Positions 18,429 to 27,484 are shown, numbered from the stretch's first letter. The stretch: DNA of 64,000 bases from Pontibacter chinhatensis (GCF_900113285.1 NZ_FOOT01000002.1:620001-684000); one strand, 5' to 3'. The notes: generated by a model from the letters alone, not told the origin. Translations and numbers: made by a program.

Positions 18429-21400
18429 ATGAAAAACTTTTACAGTATTCCGCTGCACACAGAGAGCATCAGGTGCAGTAGGAAGCAAAGAGTTACATCC
18501 AATCACTTTAAGGGTTTCTTTCAGAAATTCCTCTTCTCAGCAGTGCTAGCGCTGTTAACCATGGTGGGCGCACAAGCCCAGGTAACAACAAGTAGCATTA
18601 ACGGCACTGTGAAGGACGCAAACGGTGAGGCACTGATCGGAGCAACGGTTAGGGCAACGCACCAGCCTTCCGGAACCACGTACGGTTCTACCACCAACAC
18701 CGAGGGCCAGTTCAACATCGCGAACATGCGTGTGGGTGGCCCTTATTTAATTGAGGTAAGCTACATTGGCTACCAGCCAAGAAATTACAGTAACGTCAAC
18801 CTCCAATTAGGTGTACCTTATCAATTAGGCGCTACGCTATCTGAAGGTGGTACAGACTTACAGGAGATTGTAGTTACCGCTGATCAAGGCTCAGTTTTCA
18901 ACGCGCAGAAGACAGGTGCTGCTACGAACGTTACATCAAAGCAGATCGAGTCTCTTCCAACTATCTCCAGAAGTATTACAGACTTCACCCGCCTTACACC
19001 ACAGGCTAATGGAAATGGCTTTGCCGGTCGTGACGGACGTTTCAACAACGTACAAATAGACGGTGCAAACTTTAATAATGGTTTTGGCCTGAATACCAAC
19101 CCGCTCCCTGGTGGAAACTCTCAGCCAATTTCTCTGGATGCGATTGAGCAGATACAGGTGAACATCGCTCCTTATGATGTGCGCCAGTCTGGCTTTACAG
19201 GTGCAGGCATCAACGCCATTACACGTAGCGGTTCCAATGAGTTCTCTGGCTCAGTGTACGGCTTCTTCCGTAACCAAGACTTCACAGGTGGTAAAGTTAA
19301 TGGGAACGAAATCGACAAAGGAGATGACAACTCAAGCAAGACTCTTGGTTTCCGTTTAGGAGGTCCTATCATCAAAAATAAATTGTTCTTCTTTGTCAAT
19401 GGAGAGAAAGTAGAGAACAAAGGCACTAACCCTTTCGCAGTTAACCTTTGGAGAGCGTCCGAAGATGGTGTAGCGGATCCGGACAATAACATCGCCAGAA
19501 CCTCCAGAGCAGACTTAGAAGCTGTTCGTAACCACCTGATCAACCAGTGGGGCTATGACCCAGGCTCTTATGAAGGCTATGCAAGAGATAACGGAACCGA
19601 AAGCTTTAACTTCCTTGCCCGCATCGACTGGAACATCAGCGACAAGCATAAATTAGCTGTGCGTTATAACCAGGTAAAAGGTGAAGCTGCTTCCCTTGTG
19701 AATGGAAGCTCAGGACCTTACCCTCGCTCTTCTAATAACCGTGTTAGCGACCAATCCATCGCTTTCAGCAAAACGATGTATAATACTGAAAACATTGTTC
19801 GCTCGGCTTCATTAGAATTGAATAGCACACTCTCCCCGCGTATTTCAAACCAATTGCTGGCTACTTTCAGCCGTATTCAGGACACACGTACCTCGCCAAG
19901 TGAAATATTCCCTATGGTGGACATCTGGGATGGAACAGGTGCCAATTCCAACTACATGACCTTTGGTTATGAGCTGTTTACATATGGTAACGACGTATTG
20001 AATGACAATTACAGCATCGTAAACAACCTGACCTACTTAGCTGGCAAGCACAACATCACTGCGGGTGCCAGCTTTGAGTCTCAGAAGTTTGGTAACCAGT
20101 ACATCCGTTTAGGTACTTCTTACTACCGTTACGCTTCTGTAGAGGACTTCCTTACTACCGGCACTGCCAATGAGGTGGCTCCGATCATGTTTGGCCTTAC
20201 TTACCCATATGAAGGCCAAGACACATATGCTCCTATAAAACTTGGTACTGCTGGCCTTTATGTACAGGATAAGTATACAGTGAACGAGCGCTTAGATGTT
20301 ACTTTAGGCGTACGCGCAGACATGCCAATCTACATGAACGACCTGACTGCCAACTCAGCAATCGATGCGTTAGAGTTGCTGGGCACAGATGGCAAACCTA
20401 AGCACTACACAACAGGCGAGTGGCCTAAGTCACGAATAATGCTGTCCCCACGCATTGGCTTCAACTATGATGCCCTTGGTGACGGCTCATTACAAATTCG
20501 CGGTGGTACAGGATTCTTTACTGGTCGGGTGCCATTTGTGTGGCTCACTAACATGCCATCGAACTCAGGTGTGATTCAAAATAATGTGGAGCCAGGAAGC
20601 TACGCTGATGTGGCTGGCTGGATCGGAGACATCCGATTTAACCCCAATCCTTACCACTGGTTGAACAATACACCAGCAAGTGCTTCAAATGTATTTATTA
20701 AAACACCAAAGGCAGGTGTTCCGTCAAGCTTTGCGCTAGTTGACCGTGACTTTAAGATGCCTAAGGTATGGAGAACCAGCATAGGAGCAGACTATACCAT
20801 CCCAGGCACTCCTTTAGTGGCAACTGTAGACCTGATGTATACAAAAGATATCAATGCAGCCTACCAGTTTGGTGCTAACAGAGTAACTCAGGCTCCAGCT
20901 CAGATGAACAATGCTGGTGATAACAGAGATCTGTTCCTGAACAGCAAAGACGCTGCTTACAACTCTAAAGTAGGCCCTAACACAGGCGTGGTGTTAACCA
21001 ACACCGATGAAAAAGGCTACTCTTACAACACAACAGTAGGACTTTCTCTGCCAGCACGTAGCGGATTCTTTGGTTCAGTGTACTATACTTATACAAAATC
21101 CAAGGATATTTCAGGAAACCCGGGTTCTAACGCTTCCTCAGCGTGGGGCGGCAGTCCATCAATCAATAACCCGAACGAGCAAATTCTTTACAACTCACAG
21201 TACGCAATACCTCATAACGTAGTAGCCAATCTTTCTTTCCGTAAGGAGTACATCAACCACTTGGCTACAACTATATCGCTGTTCTATAACGGTTCTCATC
21301 AGGGACGTTATTCTTACACCTATAATGGCGACATCAATGGTGACGGTCTGAATGCTGATCTGCTGTACGTTCCGCGCCAGGCATCAGAGATAGCCTTTGA

Positions 21401-21890
21401 GGATATTAAAGACAAGAGCGGTGCTGTTTTATTCTCTGCAGCACAGCAGCGTGAGGCTTTCGATGCTTTCATCGATAACGATGATTACCTGAGCGAAAGA
21501 CGCGGCAAATACGCTGAGCGTAATGGAGCGCTGCTGCCTTGGCTGAACCGTTTTGATGTAAGAATCCTGCAGGATATATTCACTGACATTGGAGGCAAGC
21601 GTAACACGCTGCAACTTAGTGCAGATATCATGAACGTAGGTAACCTTATTAACTCTAAGTGGGGCGTTCAGCAAACACTGAACAATGCACAGGGCTTGCT
21701 AACACCTGCTCCGAATGCTGTAGACTCAAGAGGAAATGCTGTGTACAGGGCTACTGCAACACCAGCCTTCCAAATGAGGACAGTCTCTGAAGGAGGTAAG
21801 AACGTATTGCCTACAAAAGCTGTAAGAGATCTTACCACTACCGGCACTACTTGGTACATGCAGTTGGGAGTGCGTTACATCTTCAACTAA
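18429..21890 (+). CDS. Oar-like TonB-dependent outer-membrane receptor, paralogue
   Basis: This 1153-residue protein repeats the layout of its neighbour: an extended N-terminus, a signal peptide (FLFSAVLALLTMVGAQAQ, residues about 35-51), a CarboxypepD_reg-like domain (GTVKDANGEALIGATV), a plug (TRLTPQANGNGFAGRDGR), the Oar-type block ITRSGSNEFSGSVYGFFRN, and a barrel ending VRYIFN. Its codon choice differs from the first copy: it uses more GCT, CGT, GGT and TCT-type codons, as highly expressed genes often do, and it has few AAGTATA motifs. It has its own promoter and terminator. The ligand is unknown. Confidence 0.92.
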   Translation: MKNFYSIPLHTESIRCSRKQRVTSNHFKGFFQKFLFSAVLALLTMVGAQAQVTTSSINGTVKDANGEALIGATVRATHQPSGTTYGSTTNTEGQFNIANMRVGGPYLIEVSYIGYQPRNYSNVNLQLGVPYQLGATLSEGGTDLQEIVVTADQGSVFNAQKTGAATNVTSKQIESLPTISRSITDFTRLTPQANGNGFAGRDGRFNNVQIDGANFNNGFGLNTNPLPGGNSQPISLDAIEQIQVNIAPYDVRQSGFTGAGINAITRSGSNEFSGSVYGFFRNQDFTGGKVNGNEIDKGDDNSSKTLGFRLGGPIIKNKLFFFVNGEKVENKGTNPFAVNLWRASEDGVADPDNNIARTSRADLEAVRNHLINQWGYDPGSYEGYARDNGTESFNFLARIDWNISDKHKLAVRYNQVKGEAASLVNGSSGPYPRSSNNRVSDQSIAFSKTMYNTENIVRSASLELNSTLSPRISNQLLATFSRIQDTRTSPSEIFPMVDIWDGTGANSNYMTFGYELFTYGNDVLNDNYSIVNNLTYLAGKHNITAGASFESQKFGNQYIRLGTSYYRYASVEDFLTTGTANEVAPIMFGLTYPYEGQDTYAPIKLGTAGLYVQDKYTVNERLDVTLGVRADMPIYMNDLTANSAIDALELLGTDGKPKHYTTGEWPKSRIMLSPRIGFNYDALGDGSLQIRGGTGFFTGRVPFVWLTNMPSNSGVIQNNVEPGSYADVAGWIGDIRFNPNPYHWLNNTPASASNVFIKTPKAGVPSSFALVDRDFKMPKVWRTSIGADYTIPGTPLVATVDLMYTKDINAAYQFGANRVTQAPAQMNNAGDNRDLFLNSKDAAYNSKVGPNTGVVLTNTDEKGYSYNTTVGLSLPARSGFFGSVYYTYTKSKDISGNPGSNASSAWGGSPSINNPNEQILYNSQYAIPHNVVANLSFRKEYINHLATTISLFYNGSHQGRYSYTYNGDINGDGLNADLLYVPRQASEIAFEDIKDKSGAVLFSAAQQREAFDAFIDNDDYLSERRGKYAERNGALLPWLNRFDVRILQDIFTDIGGKRNTLQLSADIMNVGNLINSKWGVQQTLNNAQGLLTPAPNAVDSRGNAVYRATATPAFQMRTVSEGGKNVLPTKAVRDLTTTGTTWYMQLGVRYIFN

Positions 21891-21912
21891 GAAGTATAAA
21901 CAATTCCATAAT

Positions 21913-21942
21913 AAAAGGGGCAGCAGTAGCTGCCCCTTTTTC
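21913..21942 (+). terminator. Rho-independent terminator
   Basis: A perfect 12-bp stem (AAAAGGGGCAGC with GCTGCCCCTTTT, loop AGTA) ends in T-rich sequence, 22 bases after the second receptor gene. Confidence 0.9.
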
Positions 21943-21966
21943 TTTCACATATTTTTTACCAGATGT

Positions 21967-21996
21967 TTTGCATCTAAAATATTTGTGCTATTTTTG
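21967..21996 (+). promoter_or_regulatory. Promoter of tRNA-Ala
   Basis: TTTG at 21967-21970 is followed after 18 bases by TATTTTTG at 21989-21996, matching TTTG-N17-23-TAnnTTTG. The tRNA begins 13 bases after the -7 box. Confidence 0.7.
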
Positions 21997-22008
21997 TGTC
22001 CACAATGC

Positions 22009-22082
<74 letters not shown>

Positions 22083-22084
22083 CG

Positions 22085-22114
22085 AAGGCAACTACACTAG
22101 TAGTTGCCTTTTTT
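22085..22114 (+). terminator. Terminator of tRNA-Ala
   Basis: A perfect 11-bp stem (AAGGCAACTAC with GTAGTTGCCTT, loop ACTA) is followed by a T run directly after the tRNA 3' end. Confidence 0.92.
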
Positions 22115-22233
22115 GTTTTCCAGATCTCCTTTTGTACTTACGTCCTCTACTCAAGCAGAACTGACCGTTATTACATCGGTAGCTGGAAAAACGAATCCGC
22201 CTCTTCCTAGCGCAACTCCTCATAGAAATTAAG

Positions 22234-22241
22234 TATTTTTG
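22234..22241 (+). promoter_or_regulatory. -7 box upstream of the adenine methylase gene
   Basis: TATTTTTG matches TAnnTTTG and lies 23 bases before the ATG at 22265. No obvious -33 TTTG was found. Confidence 0.5.
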
Positions 22242-22264
22242 TAGTACATTCTTTACCAACAGTA

Positions 22265-23233
22265 ATGACTACAGATTCTGCAAGGCAAGCTGACATAAAG
22301 CCTTTTCTCAAATGGGCCGGCGGCAAAACACAATTGTTACCCGCCATCGAAGCGAAAGTGATCCAGCGGTTGCAAAATAAAAAGAGCATCAATTTTATCG
22401 AGCCGTTTGCTGGCAGTGGCGCTGTGCTGTTCTTCATGCTTAGAGCGTATGGCCAGTATGTGAAGCATGCTGTAATCAACGACATCAACCATGTCCTAAC
22501 TGATTGCTACCAGACCATCAAATCATCACCGGAACAGCTCATAGCTGAATTAGCAGCACTTGAACAGCGGTACTTTAGTTACGCAGCCGAAGAAGACAGA
22601 AAGTCACTTTTTTTAGAGAAGCGCGAGGAGTTCAACCAGCTGGCAGATAATCCTGTGCGCAAAAGTGCGCTGATGATTTTCCTGAACAAGACATGCTTTA
22701 ATGGCCTGTACCGGGTTAACTCCAAAGGCCACTTCAACGTGCCCTTCGGTAAGTTTGCAAAACCCACGATTTGTAACGCCCCGGTTATTCGGGCAAACAG
22801 CCAGGCTTTGCAAAAGGTAGAGATATTAAACACCGACTTCGCGGAAACCGGAAAGTACATCGACGAAGATGCCTTCTTCTACTTTGACCCGCCCTACAAG
22901 CCCATCAGCTCCACCGCGTCGTTTAACTCCTATGCCAAGGAAGGATTCATAGACGAGGATCAGCTGCGGCTCAAAGCTTTTTGTGACGTGGTAAATGCCG
23001 GGGAAGCATATTTTGTGCAGAGCAACTCTGACACCACCAACAACGACGATCAGAATACTTTCTTCCAGGAGCTTTATAAGGGCTATACTATTGAAAGAGT
23101 AAAAGCCAAAAGAGCTATCAATTCTAAGGGTAGTGGCCGTGGAGAGATATTTGAGCTGCTTATATCAAATGACAATGTTTTAGGCGACATCTCTACCGCC
23201 AATAAGGGAATGCTGCAAACTTCTTTATTTTAA
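22265..23233 (+). CDS. Dam/DpnM-type DNA adenine methyltransferase
   Basis: This class D12 N6-adenine methyltransferase has the S-adenosylmethionine motif FLKWAGGKTQLLP at residues 14-26, the FxGxG-like EPFAGSGAV block at 46-54, and catalytic DPPY at 208-211. The family (Dam, DpnM, EcoRV-type) usually methylates GATC or related sites on double-stranded DNA; GATC here is inference. At 322 residues it is slightly longer than Dam (about 280). The gene lies 150 bases beyond tRNA-Ala, overlaps a DpnA-like remnant by TAATG, and faces a PD-(D/E)XK-like gene. The layout resembles a decayed or reorganised restriction-modification locus. Confidence 0.93.
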   Translation: MTTDSARQADIKPFLKWAGGKTQLLPAIEAKVIQRLQNKKSINFIEPFAGSGAVLFFMLRAYGQYVKHAVINDINHVLTDCYQTIKSSPEQLIAELAALEQRYFSYAAEEDRKSLFLEKREEFNQLADNPVRKSALMIFLNKTCFNGLYRVNSKGHFNVPFGKFAKPTICNAPVIRANSQALQKVEILNTDFAETGKYIDEDAFFYFDPPYKPISSTASFNSYAKEGFIDEDQLRLKAFCDVVNAGEAYFVQSNSDTTNNDDQNTFFQELYKGYTIERVKAKRAINSKGSGRGEIFELLISNDNVLGDISTANKGMLQTSLF

Positions 23234-23385
23234 TGCCGAAGCCTTACTATACTTCACAGGATGAAAAGTTCACCCTTTTCTCAGGGGATTGTGTCGAGCT
23301 TTTACCGAAGCTTAATGTAAAGGCGGACTTAGTGTTCGCAGACCTGCCATACTTCTTGGGTAGTTATGGTTTTATGATGGGTTAG
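23233..23385 (+). pseudogene. Truncated DpnA-like DNA methyltransferase remnant
   Basis: The ATG overlaps the stop of the upstream methylase (TAATG). The 50-residue frame contains FTLFSGDCVELLPKL, the usual start of a DpnA/YhdJ-type N6-adenine methylase, followed by ADLVFADLPYFLG where the catalytic DPPY motif is changed to DLPY. It then stops at TAG. A working enzyme would be about 250-300 residues, so only the N-terminal part remains. In DpnII systems dpnM is followed by dpnA, matching this order. The identification is by motif and context only. Confidence 0.7.
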
Positions 23386-23391
23386 CCTAAG

Positions 23392-23913
23392 CTAGAGCTT
23401 TAGGATTTTTACGCCCGGAACATTGGCTAAAACAACGTGCCGGGGCACTAAACGGCCTACTGTAACATAGTGCTTTCCATTTCCAACCGGCGTGGAGGTC
23501 TTCCTTTCTTTGAACTGACTCAGGTGTTTCTTAAACCAATCTCTGGTAGCTGGCATGGGCAGAATATGCAGTTCTCCCTCATCTACAAAGTAATAGTAAA
23601 CAAAGTCGGCTTCTGTATACATAAAGCACCCGGGCGTACCCTTGCTTTCATTGCTTATCGTTTCCAGAAAGTAATTGCCAGTGTAATAGTGCCTGTCGCC
23701 TTTTACTTCTATCTTAATAGTCTTGATGCTACCATCCTCCAGCTTTCTGCGCCATAAAATATCTATGTCCTTGGATTGATACGCCGCATCGTCCTCCACA
23801 TTCACAACATCTACTGTTGACGGTTGGCTCCATAGTTTTCTTTCTATAGCAGAAGCGGCTCTGTTGGCTATCTCAGAGGCATCACGCATGGAGTATCGTC
23901 TTAATGTAGACAT
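23392..23913 (-). CDS. Putative PD-(D/E)XK-fold nuclease
   Basis: The 173-residue protein has no signal peptide. It shows a candidate nuclease core: Asp49/Asp51 in SKDIDILW, then Glu69-Val-Lys71 in IKIEVKGD, matching the D-Xn-ExK pattern of PD-(D/E)XK enzymes, with a preceding helix. A distinctive block with TGNYFLETISNES and GCFMYTEADFVYYYF follows. It converges on the methylase genes, with its stop only 6 bases from the end of the DpnA remnant. It could be the restriction partner, a solitary nuclease or an unrelated DNA-processing protein; I cannot name the specificity. Confidence 0.6.
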   Translation of the reverse strand: MSTLRRYSMRDASEIANRAASAIERKLWSQPSTVDVVNVEDDAAYQSKDIDILWRRKLEDGSIKTIKIEVKGDRHYYTGNYFLETISNESKGTPGCFMYTEADFVYYYFVDEGELHILPMPATRDWFKKHLSQFKERKTSTPVGNGKHYVTVGRLVPRHVVLANVPGVKILKL

Positions 23914-24224
23914 AGCACAGTAACGTTTAGTTGGTTAAACCTATGACTTCCGGCAGCATTCCCTCAAAGGAATAGCTACCGTTTACGGACGTAATACAAA
24001 CAAGTATACCTCTGTAAACATCATAAAGGATAATCCCACATAGCTTCACTCCAGCCCCATCAGCCTGGCTCAGGACGAGGCACAGATTTGTCTCTATATC
24101 AGCCTCCCCACCCCTCTACAATCCCCGGCAGATAACTTTAGGGCCTATACTAGGTTTAAATAACTACGGCCACGTTGAGCCGTAACTCATAAGACACGTG
24201 TTTCACTAAAAAAAGGAGGTAGCT
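23914..24224. other. Intergenic region before the DUF2267 gene
   Basis: About 310 bases lie between two divergent genes. No gene is visible. The only marked element is an unusually strong Shine-Dalgarno-like AAGGAGGT six to twelve bases before the ATG at 24225; most genes in this window lack one. Confidence 0.5.
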
Positions 24225-24659
24225 ATGGCATTCGGTTTTGAGGACAACAAGAAGGACGCGATGAACCTGCTAACCAAAGTGGCAGAGGAGTTGGGTACAG
24301 AAGACATGAACCAGGCAGGTCGTGTTTTCCGGGCCGTGCTGCAGGCCATCCGAGACAGGCTGCCGGTAAATGATGCGGTGCATTTTGCCGCCCAACTGCC
24401 TATTCTCTGGAAAGGCTACTATTTCGATCAGTACGACCCGGCGAAGGTGCCCGTGAAGATACGGGATAACCAGGAATGGATCGACTTTATACGGAGCAAG
24501 AACGCCTTTGCCGCCAACAATGATTTTCTGAGCGACAGCGATGTGATGGAATGTTTCCAGGACGTGTTTAAAGCGCTGCGCCATTGCGTATCGCCGGAGG
24601 AGTTGCAGAAGGTGAGGCAGGCTATGCACGAGGAAGCTCAGGAGCTGCTGGAAGTGTAA
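24225..24659 (+). CDS. DUF2267 family protein
   Basis: The 144-residue cytoplasmic protein matches the DUF2267 family: AGRVFRAVLQAIRDRLPVNDAVHFAAQLPILWKGYY has the family's helix and the AAQLP(I/L)L motif. The domain is common in actinobacteria and some Bacteroidota and has no established biochemical role; it is often found with stress genes. It starts after a strong AAGGAGGT ribosome-binding site, which suggests high or stress-related expression (inference). A terminator follows at 24696-24737. Confidence 0.85.
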   Translation: MAFGFEDNKKDAMNLLTKVAEELGTEDMNQAGRVFRAVLQAIRDRLPVNDAVHFAAQLPILWKGYYFDQYDPAKVPVKIRDNQEWIDFIRSKNAFAANNDFLSDSDVMECFQDVFKALRHCVSPEELQKVRQAMHEEAQELLEV

Positions 24660-24695
24660 AGTATAAAACTTAAGCAGCAGTACACCCAAAGTATG

Positions 24696-24737
24696 AAAGG
24701 CGGCGTTCGCAGAATATGCGTGAACGTCGCCTTTTTT
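24696..24737 (+). terminator. Rho-independent terminator
   Basis: AAAGGCGGCGTTC pairs with GAACGTCGCCTTT (one mismatch) and is followed by TTTT. It separates the DUF2267 gene from the lipoprotein gene and explains the apparent upstream extension of that frame. Confidence 0.8.
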
Positions 24738-24752
24738 ATATATCTTCAGCCC

Positions 24753-25541
24753 ATGAAGCATACTTATATAGCCATACTTTCTATACTTATACTTGCCGGC
24801 TGCAGGCAGCAGGAATCAGAGCCTGTCACCGCTCCAAGCACGGCCGTCGTGCAGGACACTGCTGCTCAGGACACTGCCCAACCCTCACCGGCACCGGCCA
24901 CCCCAACCGTGGCAGCCTGCCAGGTAGAGGCACCGCTGCTGCTCCCTCCCGATAGCCCGGTGGTGACAGAGGCCTCTCTGCAGACCTACCTGAAACAATT
25001 CGAAGACGCCGTGCTAACCCAGGATGCAGAGAAACTGGAGAAACTAGTAGACCCCAATATCCGCATCGGTTTTGGCGACAACGGCGGTTGGCAGGACTTT
25101 GCAGAGCAGTGGCACCTGGAGGACAAGCAATCGGAAGTATGGCTGCAGCTGGAGCACCTGATCCGGCTTGGCGGGGGATACCCGCTGGCAGATAACAAAG
25201 AGCTCTACGCCCTACCCTATGTCTACAGCAACTGGCCCGACTCTATTGATGCCTTTATGCATATTGCCGTGATAAAGGACAATGCCATACTTCGGGCCGA
25301 CCCGGCTGCCAATGCCGATGCGGTTTGCTCCCTGCACCAGGTTATATTGAAAGTGGATTACGGCAAATCGTACCCGGAAGGGGCACCGCAGAAGGAATGG
25401 TGGCATGTGCAGAATGCCGACGGCGAGCTGCAGGGATACCTGAACCGGTCGGACGTGCATAGCCCCGTGGGGTATCGCGCCATCTTCAACAAAAACAAGC
25501 ACGGCCAGTGGCAAATGACAGCCTTGGTAACCGGTGATTAA
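24753..25541 (+). CDS. Lipoprotein with SH3-like C-terminal domain
   Basis: The ATG at 24753 gives a short lipoprotein signal with Cys17 after ILAG; the longer frame upstream is terminator sequence. Residues 20-60 are Thr/Pro/Ala-rich linker. The central part has no family I recognise. The last 80 residues look like a bacterial SH3 domain (AILRADPAANADAV, then GYLNRSDVHSPVGYRAIF), a fold often used to bind cell-wall or protein ligands. The signal-peptide coding sequence contains closely spaced TATACTT motifs. Function unknown; envelope location likely. Confidence 0.7.
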   Translation: MKHTYIAILSILILAGCRQQESEPVTAPSTAVVQDTAAQDTAQPSPAPATPTVAACQVEAPLLLPPDSPVVTEASLQTYLKQFEDAVLTQDAEKLEKLVDPNIRIGFGDNGGWQDFAEQWHLEDKQSEVWLQLEHLIRLGGGYPLADNKELYALPYVYSNWPDSIDAFMHIAVIKDNAILRADPAANADAVCSLHQVILKVDYGKSYPEGAPQKEWWHVQNADGELQGYLNRSDVHSPVGYRAIFNKNKHGQWQMTALVTGD

Positions 25542-25592
25542 AGTATAAAAAAGGCCCGCCGCAAAGTATAGCGACGGGCCTTTTTTATACTT
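25541..25592. terminator. Bidirectional terminator carrying three AAGTATA motifs
   Basis: Positions 25541-25562 pair with 25571-25592 over 22 bp with one mismatch, and the ends are AAGTATAAAAAA against TTTTTTATACTT. The loop is itself AAAGTATA. It lies between the convergent lipoprotein and cysM genes. Confidence 0.9.
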
Positions 25593-25612
25593 GCCGGTAG
25601 GCGGTTTATAGG

Positions 25613-26530
25613 TTACACAAACAGCCCCTCTACCGACAGGTAGCGCTCGCCGGTATCGTAGCAGAAAGTAAGCACCCTGGACCCGGCCGGAATCTCCTCC
25701 TGCAGCTTCTTGTTCACAGCAGCCAGCGCCGACCCCGACGAGACACCTATGAAAATACCCTCTTCGCGGGCAGCACGGCGGGCAAAGTCATAGGACTCGT
25801 CCTGCTGTACCTGAACCACGCCGTCCAGCAAGGTAGTATCCAGAATCTTTGGTACAAACCCGGCTCCCAGGCCTTGCAGCGGGTGCGGCCCCGGTGCCCC
25901 GCCACTCAGCACCGCCGAGGCAGCAGGCTCTACAGCGTATATTTTCAGGTTCGGGAAGCGGTCTTTCAACACTTTGGCTACCCCCGTGATATGCCCTCCG
26001 GTACCCACGCCGGTTATGATGTAATCCAGCCCCTCCGGAAAATCCTCCAGAATCTCCTGCGCCGTAGTCTCAATGTGTATCTGGGTATTAGCCTCGTTGT
26101 CGAATTGCATGGGCATCCAGGCATTGTCGTTTTCCTGCACCAGCTCCTGCGCGCGCTCGATGGCTCCCTTCATGCCCTTCTCGCGCGGCGTCAGCTCCAG
26201 GCGGGCACCGTAGGCAGCCATCAGCCGGCGGCGCTCCACCGACATCGACTCCGGCATCACCAGAATCAGCTCGTATCCTTTAACGGCAGCCACCATAGCC
26301 AGGCCTACGCCAGTATTACCGGAGGTTGGCTCCACGATGATGCTTCCTTTGGAAAGCACACCGCGGCGCTCGGCATCCTCTATCATGGCCAGCGCAATAC
26401 GGTCTTTTATACTTCCGCCGGGGTTGGCGCGCTCCAGCTTCATCCATACTTCCACATCCTTGTCAAAAAGTTTGTTGATGCGCACATGGGGCGTATTGCC
26501 AATGGCTCCGAGTATTGAATTTACTTTCAT
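25613..26530 (-). CDS. cysM: Cysteine synthase (O-acetylserine sulfhydrylase)
   Basis: This PLP enzyme makes cysteine from O-acetylserine and sulfide. The PLP lysine is Lys42 in [10 protein letters not shown], the phosphate-binding loop is [10 protein letters not shown], and [13 protein letters not shown] forms the second binding loop. The 305-residue length suits the CysK/CysM family. The upstream gene cysE, 38 bases away on the same strand, makes the substrate O-acetylserine, so the pair is an operon for the last two steps of cysteine synthesis. The choice between CysK and CysM is by similarity and is not firm. Confidence 0.93.
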   Translation of the reverse strand: MKVNSILGAIGNTPHVRINKLFDKDVEVWMKLERANPGGSIKDRIALAMIEDAERRGVLSKGSIIVEPTSGNTGVGLAMVAAVKGYELILVMPESMSVERRRLMAAYGARLELTPREKGMKGAIERAQELVQENDNAWMPMQFDNEANTQIHIETTAQEILEDFPEGLDYIITGVGTGGHITGVAKVLKDRFPNLKIYAVEPAASAVLSGGAPGPHPLQGLGAGFVPKILDTTLLDGVVQVQQDESYDFARRAAREEGIFIGVSSGSALAAVNKKLQEEIPAGSRVLTFCYDTGERYLSVEGLFV

Positions 26531-26568
26531 ATGTGAGTTTCCTGTTTATACTTTGGTTTTATACTTTA

Positions 26569-27402
26569 TCAGATGGAAAAATTCAGTGCATCGACGGGCT
26601 CTTCAGACCGGCGTACGTTTACCTGGGGTTGGTGGTACACGCGTGAGTAAGGCGGCACGCTATCCGTAAGCCACACGTTGCCCCCGATAATGCTGTGCGC
26701 CCCGATGACGGTGTTGCCGCCAAGTATGGTGGCCCCGGCGTAGATCACCACATGGTGCTCAATGGTAGGATGCCGCTTTATCCTAGCCATCGCCTTGTCC
26801 ACGCTCAGTGCGCCCAGTGTAACGCCTTGGTAAACTTTCACATAGTTGCCGATAACGCAGGTCTCCCCTATCACCACACCGGTACCGTGGTCGATGCAGA
26901 AGTGCGTGCCGATTTGTGCGCCAGGGTGAATGTCGATGCCGGTGAGGGCATGGGCATACTCGGTGAGCACGCGCGGCAGCAGGGGCACCCGCAGCCTATA
27001 GAGCACGTGCGCCATGCGATAGATGGCTACCGCCTTAAAGCCAGGGTAGGTGCGTATCACTTCCTCTCTGCTCTGCGCAGCCGGGTCGCCGGCAGCAATG
27101 GCCTCGGCATCCATCAGCAGCAGCTCGTAGATGTGCGGCAGCTCCTGCATCATCTTCTCCGCCACTTCCTCCGGGCGCATGGGCAGGTCCTGCTCCATAC
27201 TTGTGAGGATGCGCATCATGTTCACCTTCAGGTTATTGCTGTACTTTTCCAGTTCCTCCACCGTTTCGAAGCGCACATCGGCCAGCGGCGGGAAGAGCAA
27301 TTGCAGCACACCTTCTACCAGCTGGCACATGGCAGAGGCCGGTACCTGGTGCTTGGCCCTGTGGTGGCTGCGAAATAAAGTACTGAGAAACTGGCTGTTC
27401 AT
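26569..27402 (-). CDS. cysE: Serine O-acetyltransferase
   Basis: The enzyme acetylates serine with acetyl-CoA, the first committed step of cysteine synthesis. The ATG at 27402 is preferred to an upstream TTG. The 277-residue protein has an N-terminal helical region and a left-handed beta-helix with hexapeptide repeats (DIHPGAQIGTHFCIDHGTGV, VIGETCVIGNYV) and the catalytic His in the IDHG motif. The helical N-terminus is the EpsC/SAT type. It is followed by cysM after 38 bases. Confidence 0.92.
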   Translation of the reverse strand: MNSQFLSTLFRSHHRAKHQVPASAMCQLVEGVLQLLFPPLADVRFETVEELEKYSNNLKVNMMRILTSMEQDLPMRPEEVAEKMMQELPHIYELLLMDAEAIAAGDPAAQSREEVIRTYPGFKAVAIYRMAHVLYRLRVPLLPRVLTEYAHALTGIDIHPGAQIGTHFCIDHGTGVVIGETCVIGNYVKVYQGVTLGALSVDKAMARIKRHPTIEHHVVIYAGATILGGNTVIGAHSIIGGNVWLTDSVPPYSRVYHQPQVNVRRSEEPVDALNFSI

Positions 27403-27484
27403 GCTGTATAGAACGTATGGCAGGGGTTGGTGTTTAATCCGGAACAAGAAAAAAGCCCTTTTGTTATACTTATCCGCCCTAAAA

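Noticed and set aside
24693..24752. Upstream extension of the lipoprotein gene
   Set aside because: The extension is the terminator of the previous gene; the ATG at 24753 gives a proper lipoprotein signal.
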